DNA from: Clostridia bacterium
GTDB taxonomy: Bacteria; Bacillota; Clostridia; Monoglobales; Monoglobaceae
Length of the DNA stretch: 30,634 nt
Direction of reading: 5' to 3'
Assembly (NCBI GenBank): GCA_900769795.1
Contig: CAAGHZ010000089.1
Span: 1 to 30,634, forward strand
Below are positions 23,255 through 30,634 of the stretch, piece by piece. The notes under the pieces are model-generated. The model did no database searches, was not told where the DNA came from, and saw only the letters and a list, made by a program, of their open reading frames with translations. Within the stretch, counting starts at the first letter, position 1. Each line of letters starts with the position of its first letter. Both the position numbers and the translations under genes were made by a program.

Positions 23255-23845
23255 TTATGTTTTAAAATAAGTTCCGTCGATGTTAAAATTATTTTCAATA
23301 ATAATTTTAAGCTGTGCTCGTGCTCTGCTTATTCTCGATTTAACTGTACCCTCTGTGCATTTTACAATCCGTGCAATCTCGTCATAACTGAGCCCCTGAA
23401 TATCACGAAGTACTAAAACCGCCTTGTGGTCAGGGTTTAACATACCTATTGCCGATGCCACAATTGATTTAAGTTCCTTTTGTTCTGAGAGAGTCTCAGG
23501 CGAGGGAGAGATATCCTCTACCTCGTAAGAATATTCTCCGTCGTCTGTCTCGATGTCCTTGTCAATGGAGAAGTTCTTATGGCGTTTAAGTTTCTTAAGT
23601 TCATCAAGGCAGGTGTTTGTGGCAACACGGTAAACCCATGTTGAGAATTTGGAGTTGCCGCTGAAGGAAGAAATGTTTTTAAAAAGTTTAATCATAATTT
23701 CCTGGGTCATATCGGCAGCGTCATCGGCGTTATTTGCCATACGAAAAGCAATGTTATAAATCTTTTTAAAATAATCATCCATAAGTTGGTTAAACGCATC
23801 GCCATCGCCATTTTGAGCCATTTTTATCAGCATTTCTTCATTCAT
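23255..23845 (-). CDS. ECF-type RNA polymerase sigma factor (SigW/RpoE-like)
   Basis: A 196-residue group-IV sigma factor. Region 2 covers about residues 10-85 with the core-binding and -10 recognition stretch MTQEIMIKLFKNISSF and FSTWVYRVATNTCLDELKK; an acidic linker follows; region 4 contains LSYDEIARIVKCTEGTVKSR, the -35 recognition helix-turn-helix. ATG 23845 has a perfect AGGAGGTG. It lies 26 bases after the flippase gene and 43 before its anti-sigma, all on the minus strand. Target promoters are unknown; cell-envelope stress is the usual theme for this type. Confidence 0.93.
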   Translation of the reverse strand: MNEEMLIKMAQNGDGDAFNQLMDDYFKKIYNIAFRMANNADDAADMTQEIMIKLFKNISSFSGNSKFSTWVYRVATNTCLDELKKLKRHKNFSIDKDIETDDGEYSYEVEDISPSPETLSEQKELKSIVASAIGMLNPDHKAVLVLRDIQGLSYDEIARIVKCTEGTVKSRISRARAQLKIIIENNFNIDGTYFKT

Positions 23846-23871
23846 ACAAACACCTCCTGTCGCCTTTGGCT

Positions 23872-25257
23872 TTATCTATTTAAAATACCATACTTTCTTA
23901 TTTTTGTCAATTTAGCAGAAAAGAAACCGAGATCTGCGGAGGTAAGTCTTACCACGCTTATAAAACTTAAAAAACAAGTAAAAATGTTGCTTGCAGCTAT
24001 CATTATCGCAAAAGCGGTTGATTTGCCAAGCGGAAGAGTATAGTATATCAAAGCAAATCGCAGGAAGAAGTCCAAAAGAGAGAAAAGCAGCATTCTCGGT
24101 TGCTTGCCAAGTCCGTTCAAAACGGCGCAGGAAACGGAATCAATAACCATCACGGGAAACAGAGGCGACAACGCAGTTACAAGACTTGCCGCGCTGTCTG
24201 TGCCATAGAAGAGTTGGGTCAGTTCTTTGCCAAAGAGCATATAAATGATCGAAACAAAAATTCCTGCAGGCAAAAGTGCTTTATAAATCTTAGAGGTGGT
24301 GCGACGCAACCTCTGACGGTTGTTGATTCCTGCTCTTGATACCTCAGGAATAAGCAGAGACATAACAGACCCTATAAGAGTAAGGGGCATAACAATTAGA
24401 GGCATTACCATTCCGTGGAGAATTCCGAGCGTGCTTATAGCGTCTGCGTGGGACATATTTCCACGCTCAAGGGATGAGACTATCAAAACCTCTTCCTTCA
24501 TACGCAAGCCGCTACAGCATAGAGATGTTATCATGGCGGGAATTGAAACTCCAAGAAGTTTGCAGACAAGCTGACGATTGCCGGTAATGCATGAATTTTC
24601 CTGTGCTGCACCATCGGAGAGATGGCGTCTGGCTATTAAATAAAACCAACATAGATACAGACAGGAGGAGAGCTCTCCGATTGAAATGCCGAGAAACACA
24701 GCGGCGCAAGCGTATTTTGTGCCATAAGGAACTGCAAGTTTAAGCAGAGTTTTTATGGAGATAAACTTGACTATCTGCTCAAGAATTTCGGAAGATGCAG
24801 GAGGGAAGGTTTTTCTTGATGCATAGAAAAATCCTTTCAGGCAATAAGAGATGCCCATAAAAAGAATGCTTGGTGAAAGTGCGTAAAGACTGACTGATAC
24901 TCTTTGGTCACCTAAAACCTCTGATGCTATGTAAGGGGATGCAAGAAATGTAATCAACATTATAATAAGGCTGAAGGAGGATACGCAAAACAAAGAGCAG
25001 TTCATACATCCCAGCACCGCTTTTTGGTTGCCTTTTTCCATATACTCGGATGTAACTTTAGAGACGGCAACGCCAAGGCCTGCTGTTGCAAAGGTCAGCA
25101 TAACCGAGTGCATAGAAAAGCCAAGAGATAAAAGCCCCATTCCCTCACTGCCGAGGATTCGGGAGTAATACGCCCGAAAAGCAAAGTCAAAGGATTTTGC
25201 GAGGATTCCCGACAGGCATAAAATAAAAACATTTCTTATAAAGATTTTTTTGCCCAA
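23872..25257 (-). CDS. SpoVB-like polysaccharide/lipid flippase (MOP superfamily)
   Basis: A 461-residue polytopic membrane protein with about 12-14 hydrophobic segments. The N-terminus (FIRNVFILCLSGILAKSFDF, then RILGSEGMGLLSLGFS) is characteristic of the SpoVB/MATE-like polysaccharide export family. SpoVB of Bacillus is needed for spore cortex synthesis, and relatives flip lipid-linked wall precursors. The start is TTG 25257, preceded by AAGGTG. The next gene downstream is the ECF sigma after 26 bases, so the two are probably co-transcribed, which would link a wall-precursor transporter to an envelope stress regulator. Whether it acts in sporulation or in vegetative wall synthesis cannot be told from sequence. 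Confidence 0.85.
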   Translation of the reverse strand: MGKKIFIRNVFILCLSGILAKSFDFAFRAYYSRILGSEGMGLLSLGFSMHSVMLTFATAGLGVAVSKVTSEYMEKGNQKAVLGCMNCSLFCVSSFSLIIMLITFLASPYIASEVLGDQRVSVSLYALSPSILFMGISYCLKGFFYASRKTFPPASSEILEQIVKFISIKTLLKLAVPYGTKYACAAVFLGISIGELSSCLYLCWFYLIARRHLSDGAAQENSCITGNRQLVCKLLGVSIPAMITSLCCSGLRMKEEVLIVSSLERGNMSHADAISTLGILHGMVMPLIVMPLTLIGSVMSLLIPEVSRAGINNRQRLRRTTSKIYKALLPAGIFVSIIYMLFGKELTQLFYGTDSAASLVTALSPLFPVMVIDSVSCAVLNGLGKQPRMLLFSLLDFFLRFALIYYTLPLGKSTAFAIMIAASNIFTCFLSFISVVRLTSADLGFFSAKLTKIRKYGILNR

Positions 25258-25364
25258 AATATCACACCTTTTTTCTGTTGAAATAAAAATATTTGTATAA
25301 AGGTATTTTAATTTTATGCTAAATGTGGTAAAATAATGAAAAACGATGCAAAGGTTGGAGTTTT

Positions 25365-25946
25365 ATGATACATATAAAAGAGGTAATTGTCGTAGAGGGA
25401 AAGTACGACAAGGAGTGTCTTAAAAAGATTACGGATGCACCGATTATCTGTACCCATGGTTTTGAACTTTATCGTTCAAAACGAATTATAGAGAGTATTC
25501 GCAAAATGGCAAAAGACAGAGGGATACTTATCCTGACAGACTCTGATAGAGCAGGATTTCGGATTCGCAATTATATCAAGCAATGTGTAGGAGAGGTCGG
25601 AAATATAAAGCATGCCTATATTCCGTCTGTAAAGGGAAAAGAAAAGAGAAAAGAAAAACCGGGGGCAGAGGGTATCCTTGGAGTTGAGGGAATTGACAAA
25701 AAAACTCTTGAAAGTATATTGAATCAAGCTGCAGAGATAACAGATGAGGGACCTATGGCAAAAGTGTCAAAGGCACAGTTTTATGCCGATGGGTTTTCCG
25801 GCAGACCTGATAGTGCAAAAAAGAGAGCAGAACTTGCGAAGGCTCTGTCTTTGCCGCCAAGGATTTCTGCCAACGCCCTTCTTGAGATGATAAACAAGGT
25901 TTGTGGCGTAGAAGAATACGAAGAATTCAAGAAAAGGAATCCGTAG
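25365..25946 (+). CDS. rnmV: Ribonuclease M5
   Basis: A 193-residue Toprim-domain endonuclease that matures 5S rRNA in Gram-positive bacteria. The Toprim motifs are visible as VVEGKYDKE (catalytic glutamate) and ILTDSDRAGFRIRN (DxD), followed by the M5-specific HAYIPSVKGK and the GAEGILGVEGIDKKTL region, with a C-terminal helical domain. Length is typical. ATG 25365 has GGAG upstream. In many Firmicutes rnmV is followed by rsmA (ksgA); here enolase follows after 72 bases. Confidence 0.93.
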   Translation: MIHIKEVIVVEGKYDKECLKKITDAPIICTHGFELYRSKRIIESIRKMAKDRGILILTDSDRAGFRIRNYIKQCVGEVGNIKHAYIPSVKGKEKRKEKPGAEGILGVEGIDKKTLESILNQAAEITDEGPMAKVSKAQFYADGFSGRPDSAKKRAELAKALSLPPRISANALLEMINKVCGVEEYEEFKKRNP

Positions 25947-26018
25947 GGGATTTCTTTTTTTGTATAAATTTTTGATATATTGGCAAAATAATTAAAAATT
26001 TATACAGGGGGTTTTATA

Positions 26019-27341
26019 GTGAAAGCGTATATCGGAATAGAAGACGTAATTGCAAGAGAGATCATAGATTCAAGAGGTAATCCGACCATAGAGGTAGAGG
26101 TTCATGCTGACGATGGAATAGTCGGCAGGGCAGCGGTGCCGTCAGGTGCATCGACAGGTGCTTTTGAGGCCTGCGAGATGCGTGATGGCGACATAGCCCG
26201 ATATATGGGCAAGGGTGTGACAAAAGCGGCACACAACGTAACGACCACAATCTGCGACAACTTAATTGGGCTTAATGTTCTTGATCAGACGCTTATAGAC
26301 AATACGCTTATAGAACTAGACGGTACAGATAATAAAACAAAACTTGGTGCAAACGCGATACTTGGCACATCTCTTGCTTGCGCCAAGGCAGCGGCCGCGG
26401 CGGTGGGGTTGCCGCTATATCGATATATTGGCGGCACAAGTGCAAAAACCTTGCCTGTGCCTATGATGAATATAATCAACGGTGGTAGACACAGTGATAA
26501 TTCTCTGACGTGTCAGGAATTTATGATTATGCCTGTTGGCGCCGAAAAGTTTGCCGAAGGGTTACAGTGGTGTATTCAGATTTATCATACTCTTAAAAAT
26601 ATTCTTAACGAAAAAGGATATTCAACGGCGGTTGGAGATGAGGGCGGTTTTGCCCCTGATTTTAAAGAAGACGAAGAAGCCGTTGTTTTTATACTTGAGG
26701 CTATTGAAAAAGCAGGTTATAAGCCGGGTGATGACTTTATGCTTGCTCTTGATCCGGCGTCTACCGAGATGTATGAGGCGGCAAAGAAACAAGGTGCGGA
26801 CGGAAGTTATTATTTCTGGAAGAAAGATAAGATGCTCACCGCTGATGAAATGATAGATTTCTGGGCTGGATGGGTAAAAAAATATCCAATCATATCAATA
26901 GAGGATGGTATGGCAGAAGAAGATTGGGATGGATGGAAGAAACTGACTAAAGAACTTGGCAGTAAGGTTCAACTTGTGGGAGATGACTTGTTTGTAACTA
27001 ATGCAAAAAGACTTCGGGAGGGAATCGAAACAGGTGCGGCAAACTCAATTTTGATAAAGCCAAATCAGATAGGAACTCTTACGGAGACTTTGGCGGCAAT
27101 TGAGAGTGCCGAGAGAGCGGGTTATACGGCAATAATTTCTCACCGCTCAGGCGAGACAGAAGATACAACCATTGCGGATTTAGTAGTCGCGATGAATTCG
27201 GGGCAGATAAAGACGGGTGCGCCGTCGAGGACTGATCGTGTGGCAAAGTATAACAGACTTTTGAGGATAGAAGAAGAACTCGGGCCTGAGGCTGCATATC
27301 CGTCTGTTGCCGCTTTTTATAATTTAAAAAAATACTGCTAA
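26019..27341 (+). CDS. eno: Enolase
   Basis: A 440-residue glycolytic enzyme that converts 2-phosphoglycerate to phosphoenolpyruvate. The N-terminal REIIDSRGNPTIEVEV, the substrate loop SGASTGAFEACE, GDEGGFAPD, IEDGMAEEDWDGW, LVGDDLFVTN, ILIKPNQIGTLTE and SHRSGETEDTTIADL are all present, so all catalytic and magnesium-binding residues seem intact. The start is GTG 26019 with GGGGG 7 bases upstream. It has its own strong terminator, which overlaps the stop codon, and no other glycolytic gene lies next to it. Confidence 0.97.
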   Translation: MKAYIGIEDVIAREIIDSRGNPTIEVEVHADDGIVGRAAVPSGASTGAFEACEMRDGDIARYMGKGVTKAAHNVTTTICDNLIGLNVLDQTLIDNTLIELDGTDNKTKLGANAILGTSLACAKAAAAAVGLPLYRYIGGTSAKTLPVPMMNIINGGRHSDNSLTCQEFMIMPVGAEKFAEGLQWCIQIYHTLKNILNEKGYSTAVGDEGGFAPDFKEDEEAVVFILEAIEKAGYKPGDDFMLALDPASTEMYEAAKKQGADGSYYFWKKDKMLTADEMIDFWAGWVKKYPIISIEDGMAEEDWDGWKKLTKELGSKVQLVGDDLFVTNAKRLREGIETGAANSILIKPNQIGTLTETLAAIESAERAGYTAIISHRSGETEDTTIADLVVAMNSGQIKTGAPSRTDRVAKYNRLLRIEEELGPEAAYPSVAAFYNLKKYC

Positions 27342-27366
27342 GGCATAGCCTTAGCAGTATTTTTTA
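27327..27366. terminator. Perfect 18-base bidirectional terminator, eno and fumarase
   Basis: The stem 27327-27344 pairs perfectly with 27348-27365 around an ATA loop, with A- and T-runs at its ends. The eno stop codon lies inside the left arm, and the convergent fumarase gene ends 4 bases after the element. Confidence 0.95.
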
Positions 27367-27369
27367 AAA

Positions 27370-28212
27370 TTATATAACAACCTTTTCGTGTCTTGTTACA
27401 TGGCAGCTGATGTTTACCGCACATGGCATTCCCGCAATGTGTGTGGGGAAGGTTTCTATGTTTACACCAAGAGCGGTAGTTTTGCCGCCAAAGCCCTGAG
27501 GCCCAATATCCAGAGCGTTTATCTTATCTAAAAGTTCTGCTTCCATATCGGCGTAAAACTTGTCCGGGTTTTGAGTGTCAATATCCCGAAGCAGTGCGGA
27601 TTTTGCAAGCAATGCCGCCTTTTCAAAACTGCCGCCGATACCGACGCCAACTACAATTGGGGGACAGGGATTGCTGCCGGCGGATTTTACGCTATCAATA
27701 ACAAAGTTTACGATGCCGTCCCTTCCGTCGGAGGGTTTAAGCATTTTTATTGCGCTCATATTCTCGCTGCCAAAACCTTTAGGCGCGAGGGTTATCTCAA
27801 TCTTATCACCATCTGCAATCTCTGTGTGAATTATTGCAGGGGTGTTATCCCCTGTGTTGCCACGTCTGACGGGGTCGGCAACTACGGATTTTCTAAGATA
27901 ACCTTTTTCGTAACCTTGTCTTACACCCTCGTTGATTGCATCACAGAGAGAGCCACCCGTAAGGTGGACATCCTGACCTATTTTTAAAAATACAATTGCC
28001 ATACCTGTGTCCTGACATATAGGCATGGCCTCATCTCTTGCAATTTCTGCATTTTTTAAAATATTCTCCAGCATAGTCCTGGCTATGGGAGAGTCTTCTT
28101 CGCCTAACCCGTTTTCAAGAGCAGATTTTATATCATTATTCAGGTTGCAGTTTGCAGATATACACATATCACAAATTGCCTCTGTTATTTTTGATACGTT
28201 GATTTCTCTCAT
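27370..28212 (-). CDS. Fumarate hydratase class I, alpha subunit (or related tartrate dehydratase alpha)
   Basis: A 280-residue [4Fe-4S]-containing subunit of a two-subunit hydro-lyase (fumarate to malate). The cluster cysteines are in MPICQDTGM, NPCPP and CHVTRH region (AVNISCH); further motifs are RRGNTGDNTPAIIH, LAPKGFGSENMSA and IGPQGFGGKTTALGV. The length equals that of the separate alpha subunit rather than the long fused enzyme. ATG 28212 has AAAGGA upstream. The beta subunit, normally the next gene, is absent: eno lies convergent just beyond a terminator. A tartrate dehydratase cannot be excluded. Confidence 0.9.
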   Translation of the reverse strand: MREINVSKITEAICDMCISANCNLNNDIKSALENGLGEEDSPIARTMLENILKNAEIARDEAMPICQDTGMAIVFLKIGQDVHLTGGSLCDAINEGVRQGYEKGYLRKSVVADPVRRGNTGDNTPAIIHTEIADGDKIEITLAPKGFGSENMSAIKMLKPSDGRDGIVNFVIDSVKSAGSNPCPPIVVGVGIGGSFEKAALLAKSALLRDIDTQNPDKFYADMEAELLDKINALDIGPQGFGGKTTALGVNIETFPTHIAGMPCAVNISCHVTRHEKVVI

Positions 28213-28325
28213 AATAAAGTCCTTTCGTAAACAAAAAAGACCTGAACTGCATATATGCGGAAAGCCGCGTCATACAGTGCAAGCCTTAATTTCGTAATTG
28301 GTCACAATCTATCATAGAGAAATGA

Positions 28326-28514
28326 CTATACGGCACGATTAACCTTACCCGATCTCAGACATCTTGTACAAGCATAAACCTTTGTCGGGGTACCGTCAAC
28401 GATAGCCTTAACTCTTCTGATGTTGGGCTTCCAAGCTTTGTTCGCTCTGCGATGTGAGTGAGAAACCTTTATACCAAAGGTAACGCCCTTTCCGCAAATT
28501 TCGCATTTTGCCAT
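28326..28514 (-). CDS. rpmB: 50S ribosomal protein L28
   Basis: A 62-residue ribosomal protein of the zinc-binding type, with CxxC pairs in KCEICGKG and ACTRCLRSGKV. The core HSHRRANKAWKPNIRRVKA is diagnostic. ATG 28514 is preceded by a perfect AGGAGGTG; the open frame extends to 28559 without support. A promoter lies upstream, and the gene seems to be monocistronic. Confidence 0.97.
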   Translation of the reverse strand: MAKCEICGKGVTFGIKVSHSHRRANKAWKPNIRRVKAIVDGTPTKVYACTRCLRSGKVNRAV

Positions 28515-28560
28515 ACAGATACACCTCCTTAAATCATCAACAATATATCCAACTCGCACT

Positions 28561-28589
28561 ATTATAACAGAAACTTGTCAGGATTGCAA
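28561..28589 (-). promoter_or_regulatory. SigA promoter of rpmB
   Basis: On the minus strand TTGCAA (plus-strand 28584-28589), 17 bases, TATAAT (28561-28566). Confidence 0.8.
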
Positions 28590-28627
28590 GTGTTTTTTGA
28601 AAAAAATAAAAAAATATGTGAAAAAAG

Positions 28628-28687
28628 GTTGCCCCTCATCCGTCAAAACCTGTGGTTTTGCTACCTTACTCATGGGGAGAAGGCTCA
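28628..28687. repeat. Second family of dispersed intergenic repeat
   Basis: The stretch contains CCCCTCATCCGTCA, a perfect hairpin CAAAACC/GGTTTTG (28644-28660), CTACCTTACTCATGGGGA and GAAGGCT. This pattern resembles an intergenic repeat that I recall from many gut Clostridia (a GGATGAGGGG block and a CCTTCCCC block around a variable hairpin). Only one copy is present here. It separates the divergent rpmB and hprK promoters. Confidence 0.55.
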
Positions 28688-28725
28688 TATGAGTATTTAT
28701 TTTCTCTAAAATCTTAAAATATTAT

Positions 28726-28754
28726 TTGCAAAATGTTTGCAATAATAGTATAAT
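28726..28754 (+). promoter_or_regulatory. SigA promoter of hprK
   Basis: TTGCAA (28726-28731), 17 bases, perfect TATAAT (28749-28754). TTTGCAA occurs twice, 11 bases apart, once at the -35 box. Confidence 0.8.
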
Positions 28755-28818
28755 ATAATTAATGAATAAAAAGGCTTTTTGATTGGCCTTAAGATGTGCG
28801 AAAGAGATGGTGTGAAAG

Positions 28819-29769
28819 ATGGATAATTTCTCTGAAACATTCAGTGTTAATCTTGAAAAGATTGTAAGTACTATGAAACTTGAAAAGTTGTATTATCCAA
28901 AGAGAGAGATTGAGGTTACAACTACTGATATTAACAGACCGGGACTTCAGATAACGGGATTTTTTGATTATTTTGACCCAAATCGTATTCAGGTCTTTGG
29001 TATGGTTGAGAACACATACCTTGCGACCCTTACATCAGAGGAGAGATACAATGCCCTAAAGCATCTTTTTGAAAAAGGGCTTGTTGCTGTTGTGCTCACC
29101 AGAAATGGTAATGCAACCCCTGAGATGATGAAACTTGCAGAGGAATACGACACTCCTGTGTTGCGTACTGCGCAGGCAACATCGAACTTTACAAGTACAC
29201 TCAATGCCTTTTTGAATATTGAACTCGCACCAAGAATTACACGTCACGGCGTGCTGGTTGAGATATACGGTCAGGGTGTTTTCATAATGGGTGAGAGTGG
29301 CGTAGGCAAGAGCGAAGCGGCGGTTGAACTTGTAAAGAGAGGACATCGTCTTGTTGCGGACGATGCAGTTGAGATTAAAAAAGTTTCGTCAATATCACTT
29401 GTCGGATATTCTCCCGATATTATCAGACATTTTATTGAGATTCGAGGCATAGGTATCGTAGATGTGAAAAACATATTTGGTATGGGTGCCGTAAAAGAAT
29501 CCGAGAAGATTGACCTTATAATTCACCTTGAGGCATGGGAGCATGGCAAGCAGTATGACAGACTTGGCCTTGTTGATGAATATACAAACATATTAGGGCT
29601 TGATATTCCCTCTCTTACGATTCCTGTTCGTCCGGGCAGAAACCTTGCAGTTATATTTGAGGTTGCCGCTATGAACAATCGTCAGAAGAAAATGGGCTAT
29701 AATGCGGCAGAGGAGTTAAACCGCAGAATTGCAGAGCACGTTGGAGGAGCGTCCAAAGACAACGAATAA
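28819..29769 (+). CDS. hprK: HPr kinase/phosphorylase
   Basis: A 316-residue enzyme that phosphorylates and dephosphorylates Ser46 of HPr, controlling catabolite repression with CcpA. The N-terminal domain (about 1-130) is followed by the kinase domain with RHGVLVEIYGQGVF, Walker A GESGVGKSE (about 157-165), ADDAVEIKKV, the signature EIRGIGIVDVKNIFGMGAV and the C-terminal VRPGRNLAVIFEVAAMN. Length is typical. ATG 28819 follows GATGGTGTG. It heads an operon with a PHP phosphoesterase and murB, a common clostridial order. Confidence 0.96.
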   Translation: MDNFSETFSVNLEKIVSTMKLEKLYYPKREIEVTTTDINRPGLQITGFFDYFDPNRIQVFGMVENTYLATLTSEERYNALKHLFEKGLVAVVLTRNGNATPEMMKLAEEYDTPVLRTAQATSNFTSTLNAFLNIELAPRITRHGVLVEIYGQGVFIMGESGVGKSEAAVELVKRGHRLVADDAVEIKKVSSISLVGYSPDIIRHFIEIRGIGIVDVKNIFGMGAVKESEKIDLIIHLEAWEHGKQYDRLGLVDEYTNILGLDIPSLTIPVRPGRNLAVIFEVAAMNNRQKKMGYNAAEELNRRIAEHVGGASKDNE

Positions 29770-29781
29770 GGAGAGAGACAA

Positions 29782-30507
29782 TTGATAGAAATACTTGTAG
29801 ATACACACACCCATACAAACTGCAGCCACCATGCGTATAGCACACTTCAAGAAAACATTGCGGCTGCCAAAGAACGTGGACTTGAGATGATTTGTATGAC
29901 GAATCACGCACCGGCTATTCCTGATTCGGCACATATATGGCATTTTCGCACGATGCAGCGATTGCCGAGGGTTATAGATGGCGTAAAGCTTTTGACAGGG
30001 GCAGAGGCAAACCTGATAGACAAAAATGGTAATTTGGATCTTCCGCTTGAAGATCAGAAGAATATGGATTTGATAATTGCTTCGATTCACGTTCCATGCT
30101 ACAAAAGAGGGACGGTAGAGGAACACACAAATACCTACCTTGGTGCTATTAAAAATCCTTATGTAACAATAATCGGACATAGCGGAAGTCCGTCTTTTGC
30201 CTATGACATTGACACTGTGGTTGTGGCAGCGAGAGAGTATAACAAGTGCATAGAGATAAACAATAACTCCTATGTGGCAAGACCGAGAAATGCAGAAAAC
30301 TGCAGAAACATTGCTCTTGCGTGCAAAAAACACGGAACGAAGATTGTGGTAAGTTCTGATGCGCACAGTTGCTTTGAAGTCGGCAATTTTAAATATGCTC
30401 TTGAGATGCTTGAAGAAATAGAATTTCCGCAAGAACTTATAATAAATACAACGGCGAAAAAGTTTGAACAATATCTTGGAGAGTTAAAATTATCAAGACA
30501 GGGCTGA
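29782..30507 (+). CDS. PHP-domain phosphatase, YcdX family
   Basis: A 241-residue metal-dependent phosphoesterase. The PHP metal ligands are visible as DTHTHTNCSHHA, CMTNHAP, the GAEANL glutamate, IASIHVP, IIGHSG and VVSSDAHS. YcdX-type enzymes use a trinuclear zinc centre; the natural substrate is unknown. The start is TTG 29782 with AAGGAGAG upstream, 12 bases after hprK. The stop is 10 bases before murB, so the three are one operon. Confidence 0.9.
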   Translation: MIEILVDTHTHTNCSHHAYSTLQENIAAAKERGLEMICMTNHAPAIPDSAHIWHFRTMQRLPRVIDGVKLLTGAEANLIDKNGNLDLPLEDQKNMDLIIASIHVPCYKRGTVEEHTNTYLGAIKNPYVTIIGHSGSPSFAYDIDTVVVAAREYNKCIEINNNSYVARPRNAENCRNIALACKKHGTKIVVSSDAHSCFEVGNFKYALEMLEEIEFPQELIINTTAKKFEQYLGELKLSRQG

Positions 30508-30517
30508 GGCGATAGAT

Positions 30518-30634
30518 ATGAATGATGCAATAATAAGATTGATATCAGAAACAGTAGGTAATGCCAATGTAGGTGTAGGGGATTTTATGAGTTCTCATAC
30601 AACTTTTAAAATAGGTGGAGCGGCAGACTTGATA
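30518..30634 (+). CDS. murB: UDP-N-acetylenolpyruvoylglucosamine reductase, N-terminus (partial)
   Basis: The first 39 codons are in the window. SSHTTFKIGGAADLI is the FAD-binding opening of MurB, the enzyme that makes UDP-N-acetylmuramate for peptidoglycan. ATG 30518 has GAGG 8 bases upstream, overlapping the stop of the PHP gene. The hprK-PHP-murB order is seen in other Clostridia. Confidence 0.88.
   Translation, partial: MNDAIIRLISETVGNANVGVGDFMSSHTTFKIGGAADLI

Noticed and set aside
25955..26018. Promoter of eno
   Set aside because: TTGATA near 25972 has no convincing -10 at 16-18 bases, so I do not call one.
28240..28310. Terminator of rpmB
   Set aside because: An imperfect stem with internal loop and a T-run 7 or more bases away on the minus strand; too weak to list.

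Overview
The window is a chromosomal segment of a low- to mid-GC Gram-positive bacterium, most likely a gut-type member of the Clostridia. The evidence is the large Bacillus/Clostridium-type SRP RNA next to dnaX, RNase Y, RNase M5, HPr kinase, DegV, a DUF4364 protein, a SpoVB-like flippase, strong AGGAGG ribosome binding sites, and dispersed hairpin repeats that I recall from gut Clostridia. Nearly everything is housekeeping. I see no tRNA, rRNA, CRISPR array, transposase or prophage gene.

Layout. (1) 1-2.6 kb: the end of an unidentified gene, a ROK glucokinase and an FAD/Rieske oxidoreductase. (2) 2.6-3.9 kb: a decaying accessory island with a frameshifted AraC regulator and two remnants around a broken ADP-ribosylglycohydrolase-like gene. 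(3) 3.9-6.4 kb: two insulating hairpins, a consensus promoter, SRP RNA, dnaX and ybaB; recR, often next, is absent. (4) 6.4-7.6 kb: a minus-strand pair, an alpha/beta hydrolase and a zinc-ribbon membrane protein. (5) 7.8-12.9 kb: a tightly packed, partly overlapping plus-strand operon: RsuA-type pseudouridine synthase, pyridoxamine kinase, ComM/YifB, TrmL, DegV and DUF4364. (6) 12.9-16.0 kb: alaS with its own promoter, then a HIT protein. (7) 16.0-17.6 kb: the most accessory-looking part, with a symmetrical array of GTGATATT hairpin units, a four-helix-bundle (S23/IVP family) gene, and a divergent XRE regulator/zinc-ribbon membrane protein pair sharing palindromic operator-like sites. (8) 17.7-19.5 kb: RNase Y, which appears to start at an AUA codon. 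(9) 19.5-25.3 kb, minus strand: SpoVB-like flippase, ECF sigma, anti-sigma and polA, apparently one transcription unit. (10) 25.3-28.6 kb: RNase M5, enolase, an orphan fumarase alpha subunit and ribosomal protein L28. (11) 28.7 kb to the end: hprK, a PHP phosphoesterase and the start of murB.

How the genes relate. SRP RNA/dnaX/ybaB, alaS, polA, rny, rnmV, trmL and rpmB are information-processing genes. glcK, eno and hprK link sugar phosphorylation, glycolysis and catabolite control, although they are not co-transcribed here. The items most worth follow-up are the repeat array with its four-helix-bundle gene, the AUA start of RNase Y, the AT-tract frameshift in the AraC gene, the operator arrangement of the XRE module, and the placing of polA behind an ECF sigma/anti-sigma pair.
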